Shown: in pieces, positions 35,632 through 44,112 of the stretch
Numbering within the stretch: the first letter of the stretch is position 1
How the letters are laid out: each line of letters begins with the position of its first letter
Origin: Lachnospira pectinoschiza
GTDB lineage: Bacteria; Bacillota; Clostridia; Lachnospirales; Lachnospiraceae
Length of the DNA: 64,000 nt
Direction: 5' to 3'
Assembly: GCF_900103815.1 (NCBI RefSeq)
Contig: NZ_FNHZ01000001.1
Location: 558,001 to 622,000, forward strand
Program-made: the position numbers and the translations under genes
The notes under the pieces: model-generated
The model's database searches: none
What the model saw: only the letters and a program-made list of their open reading frames with translations
What the model was told of the DNA's origin: nothing

Positions 35632-36603
35632 ATGGGTATTTTTGGTGGTCAATTTGCCAATGTTGTGGAATGGAATGAGTTTAAAGATGATGTCATTTTC
35701 CACAAGTGGTCAAACAATGAAATAAAAAAAGGTTCTAAACTTATTCTTAGAGCAGGACAGGACGCTATCTTTATGTATAACGGAAAGATAGAGGGTATCT
35801 TTAAGGATGAAGGTGAATACAATATTGAAACTGATATTATTCCTTTCCTTTCTACTCTAAAGGGTTTTAAGTTCGGTTTTAACAGTGGTTTAAGAGCTGA
35901 GGTTTTATTTGTTAACACTAAAGAGTTTACTGAAAAGTGGGGCACTAAAAACCCAGTAGTTCTTGCCGCACCACAGCTTAATTTACCAGGAGGTCTTCCA
36001 ATAAGAGCCTTTGGTAATTATTCTTTTAAGGTAGATGATTACATCACTCTTATTGATAAGTTAGCTGGCGTTAGAACAGAGTATAGAGTAGAGGATGTTA
36101 AGCTTAGAGTGTCTGCCGTGGTTGATCAATTACTTATGAAATGGATTGCTACGGAAGGTAAAGACATTTTCAATCTTCAAGCTTACAGCTTACAGATTTC
36201 AGCAGGTATTAAGTCAGATCTTGATATGGAATTATGCAAGTTAGGTTTTAATGTTACAGATTTTAACATTGCTAGCGTTTCATATCCAGAAGAAGTTACT
36301 AGAATGCAGAACAAGGCAGCAGCTCAGGCCATGGTTGGAGATATGAATAAGTACACTAATATTTCTATGGCTGATGGAATGTCAAAGGGCGGTTCAAGCC
36401 TTGCTGGTGATATGGTTGGTGCAAGTATGGGAATGGCTCTTGGCTCACAGATGGTAAATTCAATGAATAATGCTAATCAGGGAGCGAATGCAGGTCTTAC
36501 AAATCCTACATTAAATGGTCAGATTCCAAAGTTTTGTCCTAATTGTGGCACACCAACAACAGGAACTAAGTTTTGTGGAAATTGCGGAACAAAGTTAATT
36601 TAG
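35632..36603 (+). CDS. SPFH-domain protein with C-terminal zinc ribbon (YdjI-like)
   Basis: A 323-residue protein. Residues 1-230 are an SPFH (band 7) domain starting VVEWNEFKDDVIFHKW; the start of the family is usually hydrophobic but here it is short, so it is probably peripheral. A Gly/Met/Asn-rich linker with weakly hydrophobic character follows. The C terminus is a zinc ribbon: KFCPNCGTPTTGTKFCGNCG. Together with the upstream pspA this matches the YdjI partner that recruits PspA to membranes. AAGGAG precedes the ATG. The operon ends in a clear terminator. Confidence 0.92.
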   Translation: MGIFGGQFANVVEWNEFKDDVIFHKWSNNEIKKGSKLILRAGQDAIFMYNGKIEGIFKDEGEYNIETDIIPFLSTLKGFKFGFNSGLRAEVLFVNTKEFTEKWGTKNPVVLAAPQLNLPGGLPIRAFGNYSFKVDDYITLIDKLAGVRTEYRVEDVKLRVSAVVDQLLMKWIATEGKDIFNLQAYSLQISAGIKSDLDMELCKLGFNVTDFNIASVSYPEEVTRMQNKAAAQAMVGDMNKYTNISMADGMSKGGSSLAGDMVGASMGMALGSQMVNSMNNANQGANAGLTNPTLNGQIPKFCPNCGTPTTGTKFCGNCGTKLI

Positions 36604-36643
36604 TTAAATGTGATAATAAAACCAATATAAAAATATTTGTTTT

Positions 36644-36695
36644 AAAGAAATCCTAGTGTTAGAGCCTATTGGCATAATGCTAGGATTTCTTTTTT
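36644..36695 (+). terminator. Terminator after the pspA/SPFH operon
   Basis: AAAGAAATCCTAG pairs with CTAGGATTTCTTT, followed by TTTTT. Confidence 0.85.
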
Positions 36696-36775
36696 CGAAA
36701 AAATGTTCTTTTTAAAATTCATTTATGCTATAATATTTTTTGTTTGAGATTTAAGAAGATTATTGAGAGGTAAAT

Positions 36776-39304
36776 ATGAATTTAAGTGGACTTAATAGAA
36801 TGCAGAAGAAGGCTGTTGAGACAACTGAGGGCCCATTGCTTATTATTGCCGGAGCGGGTTCTGGTAAAACTAAGGTTTTAACAAGCAGAATTGCATATTT
36901 AATAGATGACTGTAAGGTAGCCCCTTACAATATTTTAGCCATTACCTTTACTAATAAGGCAGCTAAGGAAATGAAGGAAAGAGTGGATTTAGCTGTTGGA
37001 GAGAATGCAGGTAAGGTTTGGGTTTCAACTTTCCACTCAACTTGCGTGCGTATTTTGAGAAGATATATAGATAGAATTGGATATGATAACAACTTTACAA
37101 TCTATGATACAGAAGATCAGAAAAGTGTCATTAAAGAGATTTGTAAGAGATTTAATATAGATACTAAGATGCTTAAGGAACGTTCAATTATGAGCGCAAT
37201 TTCTAAGGCTAAGGATGAGTTACAGGCTCCTGCAGATTATGAACTTTCAGTAGGTGGAGACTATAACGGAAGAAGAATTGCTCAAGTTTATAGAGAATAC
37301 CAAAAGCAACTTCGTCTTAATAATGCCCTTGATTTTGATGATATTATTTTTAAGACTGTAGAACTTTTTGAAAAAGATGATGAAGTTCTTAATTACTATC
37401 AGGAGAAGTTCCAGTACATAATGGTAGATGAGTATCAGGATACTAATACATCTCAGTTTAAGCTTATTAGTTTACTTGCTGATAAGTATAGAAACCTTTG
37501 CGTAGTTGGTGATGATGATCAGTCAATTTATAAGTTTAGAGGTGCTAATATCACTAATATCTTAAGTTTTGAGACTACATTTGACGGTGCCAAGGTTATT
37601 AAGTTAGAGCAGAATTACCGTTCAACTCAGACAATTCTTAATGTGGCTAATGCAGTAATTAAGAACAATAGAGGCAGAAAGGATAAGGCCCTTTGGACAG
37701 AGAATGGAGAAGGGGATTTGGTAAATTTTGCTCAGTATGATTCAGGCTTTACAGAGGCTGAAGGCGTTGTTTCTATGATTGCCGAGAAGGTTAGAGATGG
37801 ATGGGATTATAATGACATTGCCATTCTTTATAGAACTAATGCCCAGTCCCGTGCCCTAGAAGAAAAGCTACTTATGCGTAATATTCCTTACAGAATCTAT
37901 GGTGGTGTAAGTTTCTATCAGAGAAAGGAAATTAAGGATTTACTTGCTTATTTAAAGACTATTGATAATGCTAATGACGGTCAGGCAGTTAAAAGAATCA
38001 TTAATATTCCTAAGCGAGGAATTGGAGATACTACAATTAACAACATTCAGGAATACGCTGATAATAATGAGATTACTTTCTGGGATGCCTTAACTGAAAT
38101 TGATAGCATAGATTCTATCAAGCGTGGTGCAGGTAAGGTTAAGCCTTTCGTAGATTTAATTGAGAAGTTTAGAGAAAGACTTGATGATATATCTCTTCAT
38201 GAATTAATTGAAGAAATCTTAGAGGAAACAAGATATATTGATAGCTTACTTGAAAAGGAAGAAAGAGAAGAAGTTGATGCTCGTAAGGACAATATTAACG
38301 AATTAATTTCTAAGATAGTAAGTTATGAGCAGACTTGTAAGGAAGAGGAAATTGAGCCTACTCTTTCAGGCTTCCTTGAAGAAGTTGCCTTAATTGCAGA
38401 TATTGATAATTTAGATGAGTCAGAAAAGCAGGTAATGCTTATGACACTTCATTCAGCTAAGGGTCTTGAATTCCCTATAGTATTTATGACTGGTATGGAG
38501 GATGGCCTTTTCCCAAGTTATATGACTATTACAAGTGATGACCCAACTGAGATTGAAGAAGAGAGACGTCTTTGCTATGTAGGTATTACAAGAGCTAAGA
38601 AGGAACTTTATTTATCTGCAGCTAAGATGAGAATGATTAGAGGAGAGACTCAGAGTTGTAAGGTTTCTAGATTTATTAAGGAGATACCTGATGAGTATCT
38701 TAATATAGAGAATAACTGCACAGGTTATAGTAATAACAAGAATATTAGTTACGGTGGGGATGAGGATTATTCTTCAGGTCATAAGACTAATTTTAGAGCA
38801 GTTGGAAAGAGTATTTTATCAGCTTATGGTTCAGGTAAAACTAAGGAATATGAAAGCAAGAGAGTTCCAATAGGTAAGAGCTATTCTTCAAGTTACGGTG
38901 GCAATGCTTATAAATCAAGTTATTCATCTTCTGCAAGTGCATATACAACTAAGCCTAGCCAGAGTAATTCAGGCTTTAAGACTAATAATACTAAGGTGGG
39001 CTTTGGTAAGGAATTCCCAATGGATCTTTTTGATTTAAAGAAAGATACAAAGAAGGATTCAGCTTATAAAAGAAGCAGTAATGTAAGTGCCTTTAAGACA
39101 AGTAAGGAAGGCCCAAGCACAGGTCTTGGCGGAATTGAAAGTCTTGGATATAGAGAAGGTGATACTGTTTTACATGCAAAGTTTGGTGAAGGAATTGTAA
39201 AGAAGATTGAGGAATCACCAAGAGATTTCATGGTTACAGTAGATTTTGATGAGTTTGGAATTAAGCGAATGCTTAGTCAATTTGCAAATCTTAAGAAAAA
39301 GTAA
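36776..39304 (+). CDS. pcrA: ATP-dependent DNA helicase PcrA/UvrD
   Basis: An 842-residue superfamily-1A 3'-to-5' helicase acting in nucleotide-excision and mismatch repair and in clearing RecA or transcription complexes. Motif I GAGSGKTKV (residues 26-34), motif II VDEYQDTN, motif III GDDDQSIYKFRG, motif IV EQNYRST, motif V MTLHSAKGLEF and motif VI VGITRAK are all present. Residues 655-770 form a low-complexity Ser/Tyr/Lys linker (SYSSSYGGNAYKSSYSSSAS), unusually long, before a C-terminal Tudor-like domain (GDTVLHAKFGEGIVKKI) known to bind RNA polymerase. GAGAGG precedes the ATG. Confidence 0.97.
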   Translation: MNLSGLNRMQKKAVETTEGPLLIIAGAGSGKTKVLTSRIAYLIDDCKVAPYNILAITFTNKAAKEMKERVDLAVGENAGKVWVSTFHSTCVRILRRYIDRIGYDNNFTIYDTEDQKSVIKEICKRFNIDTKMLKERSIMSAISKAKDELQAPADYELSVGGDYNGRRIAQVYREYQKQLRLNNALDFDDIIFKTVELFEKDDEVLNYYQEKFQYIMVDEYQDTNTSQFKLISLLADKYRNLCVVGDDDQSIYKFRGANITNILSFETTFDGAKVIKLEQNYRSTQTILNVANAVIKNNRGRKDKALWTENGEGDLVNFAQYDSGFTEAEGVVSMIAEKVRDGWDYNDIAILYRTNAQSRALEEKLLMRNIPYRIYGGVSFYQRKEIKDLLAYLKTIDNANDGQAVKRIINIPKRGIGDTTINNIQEYADNNEITFWDALTEIDSIDSIKRGAGKVKPFVDLIEKFRERLDDISLHELIEEILEETRYIDSLLEKEEREEVDARKDNINELISKIVSYEQTCKEEEIEPTLSGFLEEVALIADIDNLDESEKQVMLMTLHSAKGLEFPIVFMTGMEDGLFPSYMTITSDDPTEIEEERRLCYVGITRAKKELYLSAAKMRMIRGETQSCKVSRFIKEIPDEYLNIENNCTGYSNNKNISYGGDEDYSSGHKTNFRAVGKSILSAYGSGKTKEYESKRVPIGKSYSSSYGGNAYKSSYSSSASAYTTKPSQSNSGFKTNNTKVGFGKEFPMDLFDLKKDTKKDSAYKRSSNVSAFKTSKEGPSTGLGGIESLGYREGDTVLHAKFGEGIVKKIEESPRDFMVTVDFDEFGIKRMLSQFANLKKK

Positions 39305-39310
39305 AGTTTA

Positions 39311-39339
39311 TTGCAACATTAAATTTACTATGATATAAT
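39311..39339 (+). promoter_or_regulatory. Promoter of the acidic-tailed membrane protein gene
   Basis: TTGCAA (39311-39316), 17-base spacer, TATAAT (39334-39339), 40 bases before the start. Confidence 0.65.
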
Positions 39340-39378
39340 TCATATTAAAGATTGACCGTGATTGAAAGGAGAGGGCAT

Positions 39379-39648
39379 ATGAGTAAGGACAAAATTGATG
39401 AAATCATTGCTGCTACTAAGCTTAATGATATTCTACATAAGAAGGATGTAGAAGTTAAGAAGACTAAGAAAGTTAATGTTGTTGTTATCGTACTTGCTGT
39501 ATTAGCAGCAGTTGCAGCAATTGCAGCTGTAGCATATGCAATTTATAGATATTTCACACCAGATTATTTAGATGATTTTGATGATGATTTCGATGACGAT
39601 GACTTCGATGATGATTTTGATGATGATGATTTTGAACTTGAGAACTAG
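39379..39648 (+). CDS. Small membrane protein with Asp/Phe-repeat tail
   Basis: An 89-residue protein: a charged N terminus (MSKDKIDEIIAATKLNDIL), one membrane helix (VVVIVLAVLAAVAAIAAVAY) and an acidic tail of Asp clusters spaced by Phe (DDFDDDFDDDDFDDDFDDDD). AAAGGAGAG precedes ATG 39379. The layout suggests the tail is outside or inside the membrane with strong negative charge; similar genes sit after pcrA in related genomes, in my judgement, but no function is known. It has its own promoter and terminator. The repetitive GAT codons could expand or contract by slippage. Confidence 0.82.
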   Translation: MSKDKIDEIIAATKLNDILHKKDVEVKKTKKVNVVVIVLAVLAAVAAIAAVAYAIYRYFTPDYLDDFDDDFDDDDFDDDFDDDDFELEN

Positions 39649-39708
39649 TCAGAATGCTGACTAAAGTCATACATTGACTTATTTGCTGGTCTATTAGATA
39701 AAGAATTT

Positions 39709-39744
39709 AAGCTCTTTCTATCTGCGGATAGGAAGAGCTTTTTT
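39709..39744 (+). terminator. Terminator of the acidic-tailed protein gene
   Basis: AAGCTCTTTCTATC-TGCG-GATAGGAAGAGCTT stem (one mismatch) followed by TTTT. Confidence 0.85.
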
Positions 39745-39836
39745 GTGTTTTTAAAGGCCTTCTTTTTGTTGATAGAAATAGTTTTTATATGTTAATATGG
39801 TTAAGCTATTTATTGGATAAAGATTGGAGTAAGAAT

Positions 39837-41279
39837 TTGAAAAAAGGTGAAGTTTATACAGGTAAAGTTATATATGCAGATTTTCCAAACAAGGCAGTAG
39901 TAGAGCCTATAGCTAAGGTTGATAAGGGTGATTTATCTGCGATGGAAGTTGTTATTGCCAATGCAAGTTTCCTTCCTATGGGTGAAGAAGAGCCAGCTAG
40001 AGTTATTGTTAAGAACTCTATTCCAGGTCAGGAAGTAAGCTTTATGGTTAATAAAAAGAAGCATGGTAAGTGCGAAGGTAGATTATTAGAGGTTATAAAG
40101 AAAGCTCCTAGTGAAATTAATGAGGCCTGTCCACATTTTGGTAATTGTGGTGGCTGTGTGTATCAGACAGTGGATTATAAGACACAGCTTGAAATGAAGA
40201 AAGAACAGGTTAAAAAGCTTATTGATGCAGTAGCTAAAACTGATTATGAATTTGAAGGAATCCTAGGCAGTCCTAAGTTTGAAGAATATAGAAATAAGAT
40301 GGAATTCTCCTTTGGAGATGAATATAAAGATGGTCCATTAGCCCTTGGCCTTCACAAAAGAAACAGCATGTATGACATTGTTAATGTTTCAGGCTGTAAG
40401 ATTGTAGATAAGGATTACAGTAAGATTCTTGACTGCGTTAAGGACTGGGCTAGCAAACATGAACTTAAGTTTTTAGGCAAGAACAGCCATGAAGGTTATT
40501 TAAGACATTTACTTGTACGTAAGGCTGTTAAAACAGGTGAAATTCTTATAGATTTAATAACAACAAGTCAGGAAAATCATGATTCTAAGATTAGTGAATT
40601 ATCTGATGCCTTATTAAAGCTTGATTTAGAAGGAAAGATTGTTGGTGTATTACATACACTTAATGATTCTATTGCCGATGTTGTAATTAACGAGGGCACA
40701 GATATTATCTATGGTCAGGACTTTATTACAGAGGAACTTCTAGGTCTTAACTTTAAGATTGCAGCCTTTGCTTTCTTTCAGACTAATTCTTTAGGTGCCG
40801 AAGTACTTTATTCTAAGGCAAGAGAATATGTGGGAGAAACTAAGGATAAGGTTATTTTTGACCTATATTCAGGAACAGGTACAATTGCCCAGATTTTAGC
40901 TCCAGTTGCAAAAAAGGTCATTGGCGTTGAAATCGTTGAAGATGCAGTTAAGTCTGCTAAGGAAAATGCTAAGCTAAATGAACTTCATAACTGCGAATTT
41001 ATGGCTGAAGATGTCTTAACAGCTCTTGATAAGATCGAGGATAAACCAGACTTTATCGTTCTTGATCCACCAAGAGATGGCATTAATCCTAAGGCTCTAG
41101 AAAAGATTATTGATTATGGTGTAGATTCCATGGTTTATATTTCATGTAAGCCAACATCACTTCAAAGAGATTTAGTGATGTTACAGGAGAGAGGCTACGA
41201 GATAAAGAAGGTCTGTCTTGTGGATATGTTCCCTGGAACTGTGCATGTGGAGACTGTTTGTTTAGTATCTAAGCTTTAA
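39837..41279 (+). CDS. 23S rRNA (uracil-C5)-methyltransferase, RlmD/RumA-like
   Basis: A 480-residue SAM-dependent methyltransferase that makes 5-methyluridine in rRNA (RlmCD/RumA type; some homologues act on tRNA). An N-terminal TRAM-like domain is followed by the iron-sulfur cysteines CPHFGNCGGCVYQ, the SAM site DLYSGTGTIAQ, the LDPPRDG motif and the catalytic cysteine in YISCKPTSLQRDL. The start is TTG 39837 with GGAG 7 bases upstream; the earlier ATG in the same frame lacks a ribosome-binding site and would add a short hydrophobic leader. It is followed by a strong terminator. Confidence 0.93.
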   Translation: MKKGEVYTGKVIYADFPNKAVVEPIAKVDKGDLSAMEVVIANASFLPMGEEEPARVIVKNSIPGQEVSFMVNKKKHGKCEGRLLEVIKKAPSEINEACPHFGNCGGCVYQTVDYKTQLEMKKEQVKKLIDAVAKTDYEFEGILGSPKFEEYRNKMEFSFGDEYKDGPLALGLHKRNSMYDIVNVSGCKIVDKDYSKILDCVKDWASKHELKFLGKNSHEGYLRHLLVRKAVKTGEILIDLITTSQENHDSKISELSDALLKLDLEGKIVGVLHTLNDSIADVVINEGTDIIYGQDFITEELLGLNFKIAAFAFFQTNSLGAEVLYSKAREYVGETKDKVIFDLYSGTGTIAQILAPVAKKVIGVEIVEDAVKSAKENAKLNELHNCEFMAEDVLTALDKIEDKPDFIVLDPPRDGINPKALEKIIDYGVDSMVYISCKPTSLQRDLVMLQERGYEIKKVCLVDMFPGTVHVETVCLVSKL

Positions 41280-41287
41280 TAAATGTG

Positions 41288-41320
41288 GAGTGGCAAGTTT
41301 ATGCTTGCCGCTCTTTTTTT
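41288..41320 (+). terminator. Terminator after the rRNA methyltransferase gene
   Basis: GAGTGGCAAG pairs with CTTGCCGCTC (one G-U), followed by seven T residues. A short 70-codon frame crossing it is therefore not a gene. Confidence 0.9.
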
Positions 41321-41401
41321 ACCCTCTTTTTCATAATAATTTCCTCTAAATTAGCAATTAATCCAAAATTTTATACTCTCCTAAGTCCCTATCCATGCAA
41401 A

Positions 41402-41419
41402 AGTATCATGGATGATACT
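41402..41419. repeat. Short palindrome upstream of adenylation gene
   Basis: AGTATCA-TGGA-TGATACT, followed by ATGTATCA. It could be an operator for the adenylation/GNAT genes 95 bases downstream; no regulator can be assigned. Confidence 0.45.
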
Positions 41420-41512
41420 ATGTATCAAGAAACTGCGTACTTGTTAAGACTAAAGTTTATCCCTTATTATAAATGCGTAACAGGGAAACGGTATTGACAT
41501 AGGAGTTTTAAG

Positions 41513-43021
41513 ATGAATAAGAAGAACACAATTATTGAGAAGTTTATGGAAGTCCTAAAGAAGGATAAGGATGCATGTGTGGTATTTGATAATAATAGAA
41601 GTCTATCAAGGGGAGAATTAATGGAGATGGTTGATTCTATTGCTACACAGATTCCAAAAGGGTCAAAGAGAGTAGGAATTATAATGGATCATTCAGTTGA
41701 AATGATTGCGGCAATTTTTGCAGCTTTAAGAGTGGGAGCAGCCTATATTCCAGTTGAACCATTTTTTCCAAAAGAGAGAATTAAATTTATGATGGAAGAA
41801 GCTGAGGTAGATGTTGTTATTACAAATGAGAAGCACGCACACATTTTAGCTGATATTAAAAAGATTATTGTAAATAAAGGATATGATTTTAGAGAAGCAG
41901 CTAAGGTAAATGAAGTTAGTAAAAGAAGAGAAAGTCTTAATAATATAGATTATAATCCTGAGGATTTGGCATACATTTTATACACATCAGGAACCACAGG
42001 TAAGCCAAAGGGTGTGGCAGTTACGAATGCCAATGTATGTCATTATGTGAGAGCTTTTTCTAATGAATTTAATCCTGGCAAGGGTGATATAATGCTTCAG
42101 CATTCGGTATGCTCTTTTGATATTTTTGTGGAAGAGGTATTTACAACACTTTTATCAGGGGCTTGTCTTGCAATTCCATCAGATGAGGAAAGAAAAGACG
42201 TTAAAAAATTAATAGAATTTATAAGACGTAATAAGGTGACAATGCTTAGTGGATTCCCTTATCTTTTACAAGAGATTAATGAACTTGATGAAATTCCAGC
42301 TAGCATTCGACTCCTAATTAGCGGTGGCGATGTAATTAGAGAATCTTATGTAACTAATCTTTTAGGCAAGGTGGAAGTTTATAATACTTATGGTCCTTCT
42401 GAGACCACAGTTTGTGCCTCTTATCTTAGATGTAGTAAGGAAAATGTATTGCCAGACGGAACATTTCCAGTGGGTAAGCCTGTACTAAACACAGACATTA
42501 AGATAATGGATGAGAAGGGCAATGAATTAGCACAAGGCGAAATTGGTGAACTTTGTATCTTTGGGGATGGAGTTTCTAATGGCTATATTGGTGATAGAGC
42601 CAAGGAAAACGAAAGCTTTGTAGAAACAAGCCAGGGCAGAATGTATAGAAGTGGCGATTTGGGTTATGTGTTAGCTGACGGCAACATTGCATTTTTACAC
42701 AGAAAAGACAGCCAGATTATGATTAAGGGTAAGAGGGTTGAAGTTAGTGAAGTGGAAAATGTAATGGCTAAATCTAGTCTTATTAAGCAGGTTTATGTAT
42801 CGCCTAATATAGATAAGAGCAATTTGTATTATATGGTTGCTTATATTGTTGTTGAAGATGAAAATGTAGACCTTTCAGAAATTACTAACTATTTGAAGGA
42901 TTATTTGACTGATTTTATGATTCCTGAGTATTTTGTGGAGTTAAAGAGTCTGCCCCTTAACCCTAATGGTAAGGTAGATAAAAAGGCCCTTCCTAAGGTG
43001 TATAGAAAGGTGGCAGCTTAG
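41513..43021 (+). CDS. Stand-alone amino-acid adenylation domain (NRPS-like)
   Basis: A 502-residue ANL-superfamily enzyme resembling NRPS adenylation domains or DltA. Core motifs are ILYTSGTTGKPKGVAVTN (A3, about residues 151-168), NTYGPSETTVCAS (A5), RSGDLGYVLADG (A7) and NPNGKVDKKAL (A10, catalytic Lys). There is no fused carrier or condensation domain and no carrier gene within the window. AGGAG precedes the ATG by about 8 bases. The stop codon overlaps the start of the GNAT gene, so the two are translationally coupled: a plausible activate-and-acylate pair. Substrate is unknown. Confidence 0.87.
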   Translation: MNKKNTIIEKFMEVLKKDKDACVVFDNNRSLSRGELMEMVDSIATQIPKGSKRVGIIMDHSVEMIAAIFAALRVGAAYIPVEPFFPKERIKFMMEEAEVDVVITNEKHAHILADIKKIIVNKGYDFREAAKVNEVSKRRESLNNIDYNPEDLAYILYTSGTTGKPKGVAVTNANVCHYVRAFSNEFNPGKGDIMLQHSVCSFDIFVEEVFTTLLSGACLAIPSDEERKDVKKLIEFIRRNKVTMLSGFPYLLQEINELDEIPASIRLLISGGDVIRESYVTNLLGKVEVYNTYGPSETTVCASYLRCSKENVLPDGTFPVGKPVLNTDIKIMDEKGNELAQGEIGELCIFGDGVSNGYIGDRAKENESFVETSQGRMYRSGDLGYVLADGNIAFLHRKDSQIMIKGKRVEVSEVENVMAKSSLIKQVYVSPNIDKSNLYYMVAYIVVEDENVDLSEITNYLKDYLTDFMIPEYFVELKSLPLNPNGKVDKKALPKVYRKVAA

Positions 43022-43512
43022 TGGAAAATTTATTTATAAAAAGCCTTGGAATTAATGACTTAGAAGAGCTTTTAAAGATTAGGATGGAAGTTTTATCTAA
43101 TGTATTTGCTTTGGAAAAAAAGGACATGTCAAAGGAAGATTGGGAAGCAATTAGAAGAGAAAATGAAATCTATTATAGAGAAGAATTAGAAAAAAATGGA
43201 CATTTTGCTATAGCTATCTATGACGGAGAAAACTTTGTAGGATCAGGGGGATTGTGCCTTTATAAGGAGTTACCCTCCCCTGATAATATGAGTGGAAAAT
43301 GCGCCTATCTTATGAACATTTATGTTAGAAAAGAATATAGAAGGCGTGGAATTGCAGCAAAAATTTGCAATAAGCTTATAGACAAAGCTAAAAGAGAAGG
43401 AATAAAAAAGATTTATCTTGAAAGCTCAGAGATGGCTGTTAATTTATATAAGTCCTTAGGCTTTGAGGAAATGAATGGTTACTTTAAGCTAAATATGCTA
43501 AAATGTAATTAA
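43021..43512 (+). CDS. GNAT-family acetyltransferase coupled to the adenylation gene
   Basis: A 163-residue GNAT protein: the acetyl-CoA site is MNIYVRKEYRRRGIAAKICN (about residues 98-117) and the C-terminal motif is ESSEMAVNLYKSLGF. It starts at GTG 43021, sharing one base with the adenylation stop (TAGTG), with no separate ribosome-binding site, which argues for reinitiation. The pairing with an adenylating enzyme may mean that both act on the same small molecule or amino acid, but this is inference. Confidence 0.87.
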   Translation: MENLFIKSLGINDLEELLKIRMEVLSNVFALEKKDMSKEDWEAIRRENEIYYREELEKNGHFAIAIYDGENFVGSGGLCLYKELPSPDNMSGKCAYLMNIYVRKEYRRRGIAAKICNKLIDKAKREGIKKIYLESSEMAVNLYKSLGFEEMNGYFKLNMLKCN

Positions 43513-43569
43513 CAAATTCGGTAAATTAAATACTAAAATAGATGTAAAATACTATAATTGGAGGTTTAT

Positions 43570-43974
43570 ATGTCAGTAAAGAACGAAGATTATATGCCCT
43601 ACGAGGAATATTTGGTGGAGGTTAAGAAAGGCATTTTAACAAAGGATGGTCATTGTCCTGTTACTCCACTACTTGAGATGCTTTCAGGAAGATGGAAGTC
43701 TCAGTTAATGTATGAGCTTTGCATATATGACAGCGTGAGATTTGGTCAGCTAAAAAAGGACCTTGAAGGGATTACAAATACTATGCTAACAAAGAGCTTA
43801 AGAGAGCTTGAAGAGGATGGCCTAGTTAATAGAGTTCAGTTTAATGAGGTGCCACCGCATGTGGAATATTCCCTTTCAGATATGGGAAAGGACTTGTTAC
43901 CGGTCTTTTATTCTATTATGAACTGGGGCTTTAAACACGAAAAGGAAATTTACGAATCTAAAGAGGATAAATAA
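43570..43974 (+). CDS. HxlR-family transcriptional regulator
   Basis: A 134-residue winged-helix protein. The conserved start is CPVTPLLEMLSGRWKSQLMY (about residues 28-47), with TNTMLTKSLRELEEDGLVNR as the recognition region and VEYSLSDMGKDLLPVF as the wing and dimer helix. Cys 28 is at the position used by redox-sensing HxlR members. GGAGG lies 7 bases before ATG 43570. It follows the adenylation/GNAT pair by 57 bases and could regulate it. Confidence 0.92.
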   Translation: MSVKNEDYMPYEEYLVEVKKGILTKDGHCPVTPLLEMLSGRWKSQLMYELCIYDSVRFGQLKKDLEGITNTMLTKSLRELEEDGLVNRVQFNEVPPHVEYSLSDMGKDLLPVFYSIMNWGFKHEKEIYESKEDK

Positions 43975-43984
43975 ATATGCAAAG

Positions 43985-44015
43985 AAAGCGACACAGTAAT
44001 TTGTGTCGCTTTTTT
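43985..44015 (+). terminator. Terminator after the HxlR gene
   Basis: AAGCGACACA / TGTGTCGCTT stem followed by TTTTT. Confidence 0.92.
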
Positions 44016-44112
44016 ACATAACTTATTTGCTAACCAATTGACGGTCATAACTCTTAGTATTTATAATCAAGTAGATTAATTATAAACATAATATTAGAAA
44101 AAAGAGGATTTT

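Noticed and set aside
41285-41497. 70-codon frame after the rRNA methyltransferase gene
   Set aside because: It contains the terminator hairpin and T-run and has no ribosome-binding site.
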